Assembly (NCBI RefSeq): GCF_016735675.1
Contig: NZ_JAERSG010000005.1
Location: 1-64,000 of the forward strand
Reading direction: 5' to 3'
DNA length: 64,000 nt
Source: Nocardioides baculatus
GTDB taxonomy: Bacteria; Actinomycetota; Actinomycetes; Propionibacteriales; Nocardioidaceae
In this document: positions 17,368 through 24,927 of the stretch, one piece after another
Numbering within the stretch: the stretch's first letter is position 1
Layout of the letters: each line of letters opens with the position of its first letter
Notes under the pieces: model-generated
What the model saw: only the letters and a program-made list of their open reading frames with translations
The model's database searches: none
What the model was told of the DNA's origin: nothing
Made by a program: the position numbers and the translations under genes

Positions 17368-18089
17368 CCCTCGTCGAGGTCTGCCTCGAGGACGTCGGGG
17401 GAGCGGCGGTCGCGTCGGCCGCAGGGGCCGAGGCGATCGAGGTCTGCGCCGGGCTCGCCGACGGTGGTACGACGCCGACGCTGGGCTTCGTCCTCCACTG
17501 CCTCGCGGCCGCGCCCGACCTCGAGCACCGGGTGCTGGTGCGGGCCCGGGCCGGCGACTTCGTCCACTCGCCCGCCGAGGTGGACGTGATGGCAGCCGAC
17601 ATCGAGGCCGTGCGCGCGGCCGTGCCGGCCGCCGCGAGCGTCGGCTTCGTGATCGGCACGCTGACCGCCACGGGAGACATCGCCCCGGACGCCGTACGAC
17701 GCCTCGTCGCCGCGGCAGGGGACGCACCGGTCACCTTCCACAAGGCCTTCGACTCCGTGCCGGACAAGCCCTCGGGGCTGGCGCTCCTGCGCGACCTCGG
17801 CATCAGCCGGGTCCTCACCTCCGGCGGCCCCGGGCCGGCGCTCGACCACCTGCCGGTGCTGGCCGACCTCGTCGAGCGGGGCGGCGATGACGTGCGGATC
17901 GCGGTCGGCGGCGGCGTCCGCCCGGCCAACGTCGCCCGGATCGTCGCGGAGACCGGCGCACGCGAGGTGCACCTGCGGGCACCCGGCACGGTCGTGCCCG
18001 CAGGCACGTCGGCCGGCTACGACGACGGCCGCCGGAGCGTGACCAGCGCAGATGTGCTGGCCGAGGTGATGACGGCGCTCGGTCGCTAG
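17364..18089 (+). CDS. cutC: CutC family protein
   Basis: A 241-residue TIM barrel. The opening VEVCLEDVGGAAVASAAGAEAIEVCAGLADGG region (residues 4-35), FHKAFDSVPD, RVLTSGG and the IAVGGGVRPANV end are diagnostic of CutC. The family was named for copper homeostasis, but a direct role in copper handling is disputed and the activity is unknown. It starts at a GTG overlapping the ddaH stop, so the two are co-translated. Confidence 0.88.
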   Translation: MTLVEVCLEDVGGAAVASAAGAEAIEVCAGLADGGTTPTLGFVLHCLAAAPDLEHRVLVRARAGDFVHSPAEVDVMAADIEAVRAAVPAAASVGFVIGTLTATGDIAPDAVRRLVAAAGDAPVTFHKAFDSVPDKPSGLALLRDLGISRVLTSGGPGPALDHLPVLADLVERGGDDVRIAVGGGVRPANVARIVAETGAREVHLRAPGTVVPAGTSAGYDDGRRSVTSADVLAEVMTALGR

Positions 18090-18132
18090 TCCGCACGGTT
18101 CGAGCACGACGTCGACGACGTACCGCGTGCAT

Positions 18133-18194
18133 CGCAACCACAGGTTGCGCATCACGGTTGTCGCGCCTAGGCTGACGCGCAACCAATCATTGCG
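18133..18194 (+). promoter_or_regulatory. Promoter with two operator palindromes before the SRPBCC-PEP mutase pair
   Basis: A perfect palindrome CGCAACCACAGGTTGCG (18133-18149) overlaps a -35-like TTGCGC (18145-18150). A -10-like TAGGCT (18168-18173) follows at 17 bases. A degenerate second copy, CGCAACCAATCATTGCG (18178-18194), lies at the expected start of transcription. The core GCAACC-N3-GGTTGC recurs at 19495-19509. The nearby ArsR-family gene is the likely binder; that link is inferred. Confidence 0.65.
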
Positions 18195-18221
18195 CATTGC
18201 GCCACGACCCGAGGACTGCCC

Positions 18222-18710
18222 ATGAGCGACCTGACCCACACGATCACCGTCGACGCCACCCCGCTCGAGGCCTACGACGCGATCATCGACGTCCGCTCGT
18301 GGTGGGGCGCGACCAACATCGTCGGCCCGACCGACCGGGTCGGCGCCGAGTGGTACTACCTCGTGCCGGACATCCACTTCTCCAAGCAGCGCACCGCCGA
18401 GCTGGTGCCCGGCGAACGCGTGGTGTGGGAGTTCACCGACGGCCACCTCGACTTCGTCGAGGACGCCGGCGAGTGGATCGGCACCACGGCGCGGTTCGAC
18501 ATCTCCTCCGACGGCGACCGGACGACCGTGAGGTTCACCCACGAGGGCCTCTCGTCCACGGACGAGTGCTTCGACGTCTGCCACGACGCCTGGGGGCACT
18601 ACGTCGCCGGGAGCCTCGCGCAGCGGATCGCCACCGGGAGCGGCACGATGCGTACCCGCGAGGAGGACGAGGCCGCAGTCGCTCAGCACACCACCAGGCG
18701 GACCGCGTGA
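18222..18710 (+). CDS. SRPBCC/AHSA1-like ligand-binding protein
   Basis: A 162-residue START/Bet v1-like fold protein: THTITVDATPLEAYDAIIDVRSWWG (residues 5-29), a central WEFTDGHLDF and a C-terminal helix with HDAWGHYVAGSL match AHSA1-type SRPBCC proteins. These bind hydrophobic or small ligands; many sit in operons with ArsR regulators. The stop overlaps the next GTG. Two operator-like palindromes stand directly upstream. The ligand is unknown. Confidence 0.8.
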   Translation: MSDLTHTITVDATPLEAYDAIIDVRSWWGATNIVGPTDRVGAEWYYLVPDIHFSKQRTAELVPGERVVWEFTDGHLDFVEDAGEWIGTTARFDISSDGDRTTVRFTHEGLSSTDECFDVCHDAWGHYVAGSLAQRIATGSGTMRTREEDEAAVAQHTTRRTA

Positions 18711-19474
18711 GCGCGGACGACGCCGAGCGCCTCGCCCGGCTCGCCACGGACCTCCGTGGACTGCACTCCGGCGGGATGCTCGTCCTCCCCAACGTGTGGG
18801 ACGTCGGCAGCGCCCGGGTGGTCGAGGGCGCCGGCTACCGCGCCCTGGCCACCGCCAGCGCCGCCGTCACCGCTGTGCTCGGCCACGAGGACGGCGACGT
18901 CGCCCCGTCGGACGAGATGTTCGCCGCCGCCGCGCGCATCGCCCGGGCGGTGTCGGTGCCGGTGAGCATCGACGCCGAGGCCGGTTACGGGCTGCCCCCG
19001 GCCGAGCTGGTCGACCGTCTCCTCGCCGCCGGCGTCGTCGGGTGCAACCTCGAGGACAGCGACCACGCGGCCGGTGGTCTGGTGGACGCCGACCGGCACG
19101 CGGCCTACCTGGCCGAGGTCCGGGCCGCCTGTGCCGCGCGGGAGGTCCCCCTCGTCCTCAACGCCCGCGTCGACGTGTTCCTCCCGCCGGCCGGCGTGCC
19201 CGCTGACGGGCGCGTCGACGAGGCGCTCCGGCGCGCGCGCCTCTACCGGGAGGCCGGAGCCGACTGCGTCTACCCGATCGGCGTCGGAGACCCCGACGTG
19301 CTGGCGCGGCTGGTCGAGGGGATCGACGGCCCGGTCAACGGCAACAGCGGTCCCGACCTGCCCCTCGCCGTGCTGCGCGACCTCGGGGTGGCCCGGGTGT
19401 CCTACGGACCACGCTTCTACCGTGCGGCGCTGGCCGACCTCGACCGGGCCGTACGCCGGCTCGCGGAGGAGTGA
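18707..19474 (+). CDS. Isocitrate lyase/PEP mutase family protein
   Basis: A 255-residue TIM barrel. LVLPNVWDVGSARVVEGAGY, SIDAEAGYG, GCNLEDS and LNARVDVFL match the PEP mutase/isocitrate lyase superfamily. Enzymes of this subgroup cleave or rearrange C-C or P-C bonds of 2-oxo acids (for example oxaloacetate decarboxylase or methylisocitrate lyase-like). The Cys of classic isocitrate lyase (KKCGH) is absent. It is translationally coupled to the SRPBCC gene, so it may act on, or be induced by, the same compound. Confidence 0.8.
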   Translation: MSADDAERLARLATDLRGLHSGGMLVLPNVWDVGSARVVEGAGYRALATASAAVTAVLGHEDGDVAPSDEMFAAAARIARAVSVPVSIDAEAGYGLPPAELVDRLLAAGVVGCNLEDSDHAAGGLVDADRHAAYLAEVRAACAAREVPLVLNARVDVFLPPAGVPADGRVDEALRRARLYREAGADCVYPIGVGDPDVLARLVEGIDGPVNGNSGPDLPLAVLRDLGVARVSYGPRFYRAALADLDRAVRRLAEE

Positions 19475-19487
19475 CCGAGTGCGAGCC

Positions 19488-19515
19488 CTGACCTGCAACC
19501 GTCGGTTGCTACTGT
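19488..19515 (+). promoter_or_regulatory. Promoter with operator in the spacer, before the SRPBCC-arsR pair
   Basis: A -35-like CTGACC (19488-19493) and a -10-like TACTGT (19510-19515) are separated by 16 bases, almost all of which is the palindrome GCAACCGTCGGTTGC (19495-19509). It has the same half-sites as the operator 1.35 kb upstream. Binding in the spacer would block RNA polymerase, giving autoregulation of the ArsR gene two ORFs downstream. Confidence 0.6.
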
Positions 19516-19546
19516 GCGCGGGACCGCCGGTGACCCGAGGAGTGAC

Positions 19547-20026
19547 ATGACCGACGAGCACCCTGCCCAGGAGCTCGGCCGCATCGACCGCGAGATGCTC
19601 GTCGAGGCGTCGCCCGAGATCGTCTACGAGGTCATCACGTCCCCCGAGCACCTGCGCGAGTGGTGGCCCGACGGGGCCGCGCTGGAGCCGGTGGTCGGAG
19701 CCCGCGGCATCCTGACGTTCGGCGAGGCCGGTGCTCCCGATGCCGTCCACGCGCCGATCACGGTCGTCGAGGCCGACCCGCCCAGGCGCTTCGTGTTCAG
19801 CTGGGTGGAGGACGAGGTGGGGGGAGCCGCCAGGTCGCTCCTCGTCACCTTCCACCTCGAGCAGGTCGACGGAGGCACTCTGGTGCGCTTCTCCGAGACC
19901 GGCTTCCGCGAGAAGGGGTGGGAGGCGGCCGTCCTCGAGGAGGCGTACGCCGACCACGTCCGGGGCTGGGACCACTTCCTGCCTCGGCTGATGGCGCACG
20001 CCGAGACGGTGGGTGCGCGCCGGTGA
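19547..20026 (+). CDS. SRPBCC/AHSA1-like protein
   Basis: A 159-residue SRPBCC-fold protein: IDREMLVEASPEIVYEVITSPEHLREWWPDG (residues 10-40), RFVFSWV and the C-terminal GWDHFLPRLMAHAE helix. It is a distant relative of the SRPBCC gene at 18222. The stop overlaps the start of the ArsR-family gene. SRPBCC-ArsR pairs are frequent in actinobacteria and the SRPBCC protein may sense or sequester the inducing molecule. AGGAG stands upstream of the ATG. Confidence 0.82.
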   Translation: MTDEHPAQELGRIDREMLVEASPEIVYEVITSPEHLREWWPDGAALEPVVGARGILTFGEAGAPDAVHAPITVVEADPPRRFVFSWVEDEVGGAARSLLVTFHLEQVDGGTLVRFSETGFREKGWEAAVLEEAYADHVRGWDHFLPRLMAHAETVGARR

Positions 20027-20364
20027 GCGCGGCGGTCGACGACGACCTCTGGTCCGCCGTGGGCGACCCCATGCGGCGCCGCATGCTCGACCTCCTGCTC
20101 TCAGGTGGACCGAGCACCGCGACGACTCTCAGTGAGGAGCTGCCCATCACCCGCCAGGCCGTCGCCAAGCACCTCCAGGTGATGGACCGTGTCGGGCTGG
20201 TGCAGGCGGAGGTCGTCGGCCGGGAGCGCCGCTACGAGGTCGACAGCGCCCAGCTGGCCCGGGCCGTGGCCCAGCTGGCCGCCGTGGGCGCGAGCTGGGA
20301 CGGCCGGCTGGCGCGGATCAAGCAGATCGCGGAGCGGCTGCAGCGCGCGGCCGACCAGGGGTGA
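20023..20364 (+). CDS. ArsR-family transcriptional regulator
   Basis: A 113-residue winged helix protein. VGDPMRRRMLDLLLSGGPSTATTLSEELPITRQAVAKHLQVMDRVGLV (residues 13-60) is the ArsR/SmtB HTH; no cysteine metal site is visible, so it is not a thiol metal sensor. The GTG start overlaps the SRPBCC stop. It is the probable repressor acting at the three GCAACC-N3-GGTTGC sites of this region, controlling both its own operon and the SRPBCC/PEP-mutase operon upstream. Confidence 0.85.
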   Translation: MSAAVDDDLWSAVGDPMRRRMLDLLLSGGPSTATTLSEELPITRQAVAKHLQVMDRVGLVQAEVVGRERRYEVDSAQLARAVAQLAAVGASWDGRLARIKQIAERLQRAADQG

Positions 20365-20383
20365 CGCGCGGGCTTCGCGGACG

Positions 20384-21877
20384 CTAGTGCGCCGTGTCCC
20401 CGGGGAACAGCACGGCGTTCGCCAGCGGGTCGACCCCGGACACGTCGTCCAGCGGGAACATCGGTCGCTGGATCCGCTGGTGCCCGAGACGTGCGAGGTC
20501 CTGGTCGACCCCGCCGGGCGTGAGCGCGAGCATCCAGTCGGCGGCCATGTCGAAGAGCTCGGGCTCGAGGTAGCCGATCTTCACCACCACGATGTCGGCC
20601 CCTCGGGGGTCCAGCCCGAGCCCGGTGAAGTCGGACTCGAGGTGGTAGGGGCGGCGGCGCCGGGTCAGCACCACGTCGACGGCCGGCGTGCGAACGACGA
20701 CCTCGAGGTTGTCGTCGCTCGGCACGACGGCGACCACCTGGCCCGAGACCTCGGCGGGTGGGGCCGGCCGGTCGTCGACACGCGCGCCGAGCGTGAGCCG
20801 TACGTCCGCCCCGACGCCGGCCTCGGCGGCCGCGAGCGCGCCCATCGCGTCGGGGATCGAGGCGTAGATCGCCCGCTTCCCGCTCGCCGCCAGCTCCTCG
20901 CTCGCCAGCAGTCGGGTTAGGGTCCAGGTCACGTCGCCGGCCCCGCCCGCGGTCGGGTTGTCGCCCGAGTCGGAGACGAAGTAGGGCGCCACCGGCGACG
21001 CGATCGCGGCGGCCAGCACCTCGTCGAAGGTCCCGGTCGGTGCCACGAAGCCGAAGTCCTCGCGGCGCTCCCACAGCTCGCCCGCCAGGCCGGTCGCCGA
21101 CGAGAGCGCGAGGTCGGCGTCGTCGCCGACCACCATCACGACGGCACAGTTGCGCGGCTCGTCGGCCCACGGGTAGCCGACCCAGATCCCCGCGTCGAGG
21201 ATCCCGTCGAGCGCCTCGACCTCCGGCACGCGGGCGTAGAGGCTGGTCGCAGGCTCCTGCCGCGTGCTGGTCATCTCGCCGGGGAGCAGGATCGGCACCG
21301 GCACCCACGCCTTCGCCGGTCGCCGCTGCCCGAGCGGCAGGGCGAGCCGGTCCACGAGGTTGCGGGCGGCGCGCTCCTTGGTCTCCTGCCAGTCGACGTG
21401 GGGAGCGGTCCGGTAGGTCGTCAGCAGGTCGACGGTCCCGGCGAGCGTCCTCGAGACGTTGCCGTGCAGGTCCATCCCCGTGCTGATCAGGCAGTCGGGC
21501 CCGACCACGGCTCGTACGGCGACGGCGAGGTCGCCCTCCATGTCGTCCATCCCGACGACGCTGGCCGCGCCGTGGAGGTCGAGGACGAGGCCGTCGAGCG
21601 GCGCCTCCCCGACCAGCGCGACGAGCCCGGCGAGGATCTCGGCCCGGAGGAGTGCGTAGTCGTCGGCCGGGATCGCGCCCCCGGCGATGCTGCGCGCCTG
21701 GAGCACGCCGATCCACTCGGCGCGGTCGGCGAGCGAGCCGCCCTCGCGCCAGAAGTCCCACGCGTCGAGCACCTCCCGGCCGCGGCGCGGGGCGAGCATC
21801 GCTGCGGTCGTCAGTGCGGGCGAGAAGGTGGAGGCCTCGAGGCTGATGCCGCCGACGGCGATGCGAGGGAGGGGCAC
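20384..21877 (-). CDS. M81 family metallopeptidase (MlrC-like)
   Basis: A 497-residue protein. GGISLEASTFSP at the start, STGMDLHGNVS and DSGDNPTAGGAGD mark the M81/MlrC family, named after the microcystin-degrading MlrC. It is predicted to be a zinc-dependent hydrolase of peptides or related amides. The start is a GTG at 21877. It is transcribed convergently to the arsR gene with a 19-base gap and appears to be a single-gene unit. Natural substrate is unknown. Confidence 0.85.
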   Translation of the reverse strand: MPLPRIAVGGISLEASTFSPALTTAAMLAPRRGREVLDAWDFWREGGSLADRAEWIGVLQARSIAGGAIPADDYALLRAEILAGLVALVGEAPLDGLVLDLHGAASVVGMDDMEGDLAVAVRAVVGPDCLISTGMDLHGNVSRTLAGTVDLLTTYRTAPHVDWQETKERAARNLVDRLALPLGQRRPAKAWVPVPILLPGEMTSTRQEPATSLYARVPEVEALDGILDAGIWVGYPWADEPRNCAVVMVVGDDADLALSSATGLAGELWERREDFGFVAPTGTFDEVLAAAIASPVAPYFVSDSGDNPTAGGAGDVTWTLTRLLASEELAASGKRAIYASIPDAMGALAAAEAGVGADVRLTLGARVDDRPAPPAEVSGQVVAVVPSDDNLEVVVRTPAVDVVLTRRRRPYHLESDFTGLGLDPRGADIVVVKIGYLEPELFDMAADWMLALTPGGVDQDLARLGHQRIQRPMFPLDDVSGVDPLANAVLFPGDTAH

Positions 21878-21973
21878 CGGGCGATCGTGCCAGAGGGGGG
21901 GTGTCAGGCACTGCCGGCGGCGCCCTCGGCGGACCCGTTGGCGCCACGTTCATCAACAGGTGAATCCCGGACC

Positions 21974-22001
21974 GTGACCTCGATCGATTTGTTGGTAGGG
22001 T
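21974..22001 (+). promoter_or_regulatory. Possible cold-shock gene promoter and long leader
   Basis: Between the M81 gene and cspA lie about 297 bases without a gene. A -35-like GTGACC (21974-21979) and -10-like TAGGGT (21996-22001) are 16 bases apart. Transcription from here would give a leader of about 165 bases, consistent with the long 5' UTRs of csp genes. No strong hairpin stands out in the leader by eye. Confidence 0.4.
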
Positions 22002-22174
22002 TCGTCATGCAACAGGTGCAAGTTCCAGCAGGTTGACGCCAGCGGAGTTTGTGATCCAACGGCGTTTCCCTCTTCGGGCCTTCCAGCTTGTGAGTCGGAG
22101 CGACGTGTCACCGCACTTGATGCGGAGTCGTCGAAGTGGCGGCTTCTCGTTCCGATAACAGGAGTACCGAGCAC

Positions 22175-22378
22175 ATGGCTCAAGGCACCGTGAAGTGGTT
22201 CAACGCCGAGAAGGGTTTCGGCTTCATTGCGCAGGAGGACGGCGGCGACGACGTCTTCGTGCACTACTCGGCCATCCAGACCAACGGCTACAAGTCGCTG
22301 GACGAGAACCAGAAGGTCGAGTTCGACGTCACCCAGGGCCCGAAGGGCCCGCAGGCGGAGAACGTCCGCCCGCTCTGA
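22175..22378 (+). CDS. cspA: Cold-shock protein
   Basis: A 67-residue protein consisting of one cold-shock domain. RNP1 (KGFGFI) and RNP2 (VFVHY) are intact and it opens with [14 protein letters not shown]. It is an RNA/single-stranded DNA chaperone that melts secondary structure. AGGAG lies eleven bases before the ATG. A strong terminator follows at 22418. Confidence 0.95.
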   Translation: MAQGTVKWFNAEKGFGFIAQEDGGDDVFVHYSAIQTNGYKSLDENQKVEFDVTQGPKGPQAENVRPL

Positions 22379-22417
22379 TCGGCTGATGCTGGACCTGTTC
22401 CAGATCTGATCAAGGAT

Positions 22418-22450
22418 CGGCCCCATCCCCCTCGGGGGGTGGGGCCGTTT
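22418..22450 (+). terminator. Intrinsic terminator of cspA
   Basis: CGGCCCCATCCCCC (22418-22431) pairs with GGGGGGTGGGGCCG (22434-22447) with one G-T pair, followed by TTTCCCTTT. This is one of the few hairpins here with a T-rich tail. Confidence 0.85.
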
Positions 22451-22575
22451 CCCTTTCCGAGCAACACTGGATGTAAGAGACTTGGCCCATTCGGGCCATG
22501 TCGTCGGGCGGTGCGGTCCGTCACAATTGGTCCGGACGCCTACAGTCGGATGATCCGCGGATGAATGGAGGGGAC

Positions 22576-22746
22576 GTGCACGACCAGTTCGACGTGACCC
22601 TCGAGGACGGCGACCTGCTCAACGAGGTCGAGCTCACCACCACGCTGATCATCGCCGCGAGCGAGTCCGAGGAGCACCTCTCCCAGGAGGAGATCGACAC
22701 GCTCCTCGGCGTGGTCCCGCGCCCGCCCGACCCGCGTCGCCCCTGA
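22576..22746 (+). CDS. Small acidic conserved-type protein
   Basis: A 56-residue acidic protein if the GTG at 22576 is used; GGAGGGG ends just before it, whereas the in-frame ATG at 22561 has no such signal. The sequence has a central ELTTTLIIAASESEEHLSQ stretch and EEIDTLLGV. Similar short proteins occur in actinobacteria without a known function (from memory). LSQEEIDTLL also resembles the CheY-binding peptide of FliM, but no motility genes are present. Role unknown. Confidence 0.55.
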   Translation: MHDQFDVTLEDGDLLNEVELTTTLIIAASESEEHLSQEEIDTLLGVVPRPPDPRRP

Positions 22747-22753
22747 TCCCTGC

Positions 22754-23800
22754 TCAGCAGGTCGCGAACAGCACCGGACCGCTCGTCAGGTCCGAGAGGA
22801 CGTACGCCCCCTCCACCGGTCGCAGGTCGAGGGTGATCTCGCGCCCGTCCGACCCGGCGGCCTCGACCGAGAACCGGTCGGCGAAGTCGCCGCCCTGACC
22901 CGGTGCCGGTCCGGCCGCGAGCTGCGCCCGCGCGTCCGCATCACCGGGGGCGTCGTCGGCGTCCTCGACCTCGAGCACCGCGCGTACGTCGCCGCCGGGG
23001 AACGCGCCCATCGCGAACCCCGTGAGGGGGTGCACGTCGCCGGCGGCCGCCACCAGCTGGTCGGCCTCGGCCTGGGCGGCCTCGTCGGCCCGGGCCATCG
23101 CGAGGTGCTCGCAGGCGTAGGCGCCGTCGTAGACGGCGGCGGCGAGCGGCTCCCCGAGCGCCGAGGCGAGGTCGCCGAGCCCGTCGGCCGCGTCGGCGTC
23201 GCCGTTCACCACCTCGAGCACCTGCTCGAGGTAGGGCGCCTCGTCGGAGGCCAGGACAACCCCGCGGTCGGCCAGCAGGGCGAAGTGCTGGAGCTCGGGA
23301 GTGAGCGAGCCGACGCCGGCCGCCACGTCCGGCCCGCCGACCCAGACCCCCTCGTCGTCCTCCGGCGCGGTCCACCCGGCGTCCTCCAGCCGCTGGGCGA
23401 GGTAGTCGAACGACAGGTCCTCGCCGACACCCATCGCCTCCACGGCACCGTCGGCCGACTGGGCGAGCAGCTCCCAGTCCAGGGACGCGGGGGAGAAGCC
23501 GAGCTCGGTCTGCATAGTCGCGGCGGACGTGCCGAGCGCCGACATCGACGACAGGTCGGAGCTGAAGGCCTCGGTCACGAACGCGTCCACCTCCTCGGCC
23601 GACGACCCCGCGCCGACGTCGGAGCCGAGCTCACGGCGTACGCCCTCCCAGTCGGTCCACGACGCGCGGCTGGTGCCGTCGGGGGCGTAGGCCAGCGCGT
23701 CCACCAGTGGCGTCGTCGGGGCCAGCAGGCGCCACGCGACGAGCGCGGCAGCGACGACCACGAGCACGGCCGCGAGGGCGGCCACGGCACGACGCGACAC
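22754..23800 (-). CDS. Hypothetical membrane-anchored exported protein
   Basis: A 348-residue protein, GTG start at 23800. An N-terminal hydrophobic segment (VAALAAVLVVVAAALVAWRLL) works as a signal anchor; no lipobox is seen. The remainder is Ala/Asp/Glu-rich and ends in PVLFATC. The middle (ALLADRGVVLASDEAPYLEQVLEVV region) alternates strands and helices but matches no family I recognise. It is divergent from mutT1 with 56 bases between start codons, so the two could share control. Confidence 0.6.
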   Translation of the reverse strand: MSRRAVAALAAVLVVVAAALVAWRLLAPTTPLVDALAYAPDGTSRASWTDWEGVRRELGSDVGAGSSAEEVDAFVTEAFSSDLSSMSALGTSAATMQTELGFSPASLDWELLAQSADGAVEAMGVGEDLSFDYLAQRLEDAGWTAPEDDEGVWVGGPDVAAGVGSLTPELQHFALLADRGVVLASDEAPYLEQVLEVVNGDADAADGLGDLASALGEPLAAAVYDGAYACEHLAMARADEAAQAEADQLVAAAGDVHPLTGFAMGAFPGGDVRAVLEVEDADDAPGDADARAQLAAGPAPGQGGDFADRFSVEAAGSDGREITLDLRPVEGAYVLSDLTSGPVLFATC

Positions 23801-23856
23801 GGTCTGTCTCCTCGCCTGTCTCCTCGCGGACGGGTGGTGGGTGTGAGACTACGGGC

Positions 23857-24735
23857 ATGCCGATGGGTGAGCCGCGCGACGTGCGCGCCGCTGGTGCCGT
23901 GGTGACGCGCAAGGCCGGGTCGAAGGAGCCGCAGGTGCTGCTCGTGCACCGGCCGAAGTACGACGACTGGTCGTTCCCCAAGGGCAAGCTCGACCCGGGC
24001 GAGCACGAGGTGACCGCCGCCGTGCGGGAGGTCGCCGAGGAGACCGGGCTCGACGTCCGGCTCGGCCCGGCGCTGACTCCCCAGCGCTACCGGATGTCCA
24101 GCGGTCGCTGGAAGCACGTCGACTACTGGACCGCGAAGGTCCTCGGCAGTGACGACGTCGGGCGCTACCGCCCCAATGACGAGATCGACCTCGTGGAGTG
24201 GGTGCCGTGGAAGGCCGCGACGACGCGGCTGACCTACCCCCACGACCGTGAGACCCTCGCCGAGGCGCACCCGCTCCGCCGGCGTACGCACGCCCTGGTC
24301 GTGCTGCGGCACGCCAAGGCCCGCTCACGCGGGGGCTGGCGCAAGGACGACCGGCTGCGGCCGCTGCTCCAGCTCGGCGAGGCCCAGGCCGAGCGGCTGG
24401 TGCCGCTGCTCTCCGCCTTCGACGTGACGGCCGCCCACACCTCGTCGAGCGTGCGCTGCGTGCAGACCGTGAGGCCGTACGTCGACACCACGGGGTGGCC
24501 GACCAAGCTCTACGACGAGCTCAGCGAGGAGCACGCGAGCGCCGACGGCGTGGTCGAGCTCGTCGATGCGCTGCTCCACGGCTCGGAGGGTGTCGTGCTG
24601 TGCACCCACCGCCCGGTGCTGCCGACCGTCATCGACGCCCTCGGGGTCGACGACGTCGACCTCGAGCCGGGCGCGATGCTCGTGGTGCACCACCGCAGGG
24701 GCCGGGTCGTGGCGACCGAGGTCCGGCGGTCCTGA
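23857..24735 (+). CDS. mutT1: MutT1-type Nudix hydrolase fused to a histidine phosphatase domain
   Basis: A 292-residue two-domain protein. The Nudix box (GKLDPGEHEVTAAVREVAEE, about residues 43-62) is complete, and the second half starts with LVVLRHAKARSR, the phosphohistidine signature, ending with CTHRPVLP. The same architecture is known in mycobacterial MutT1, which degrades 8-oxo-(d)GTP and diadenosine polyphosphates to sanitise nucleotide pools. It stands just ahead of the pst operon, as it is near ppk in mycobacteria. Confidence 0.9.
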   Translation: MPMGEPRDVRAAGAVVTRKAGSKEPQVLLVHRPKYDDWSFPKGKLDPGEHEVTAAVREVAEETGLDVRLGPALTPQRYRMSSGRWKHVDYWTAKVLGSDDVGRYRPNDEIDLVEWVPWKAATTRLTYPHDRETLAEAHPLRRRTHALVVLRHAKARSRGGWRKDDRLRPLLQLGEAQAERLVPLLSAFDVTAAHTSSSVRCVQTVRPYVDTTGWPTKLYDELSEEHASADGVVELVDALLHGSEGVVLCTHRPVLPTVIDALGVDDVDLEPGAMLVVHHRRGRVVATEVRRS

Positions 24736-24830
24736 TAGACCTGTAGGTCCGCCCCGGTCAAGGGTCGCGGGCCGAGTTCATGTGATCGCCGTCTCACCTA
24801 CGGTGCAGCGACGCCATCCGGTCCGGTCGA

Positions 24831-24852
24831 GTTCACGCTGCGTTCACCGACG
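24831..24852 (+). promoter_or_regulatory. PHO box (PhoP operator) upstream of pstS
   Basis: Two directly repeated 11-base units, GTTCACGCTGC and GTTCACCGACG, stand head to tail. This matches the actinobacterial PHO box, in which PhoP binds GTTCA-type direct repeats every 11 bases. A TAACGT at 24880-24885 is a plausible -10, so the box sits close to the -35 position as expected for activation by phosphate starvation. Confidence 0.75.
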
Positions 24853-24927
24853 GCGCCGTGGTCGTTCTCCTGACGTCCCTAACGTCCCCGACGTCAGCAC
24901 TCATCAGACTCATCAGGAGCAACCGAA

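Noticed and set aside
22576..22746. Calling the small protein a FliM fragment
   Set aside because: Only the LSQEEIDTLL stretch matches; the rest of FliM and all motility genes are missing, so the small-protein label is kept.
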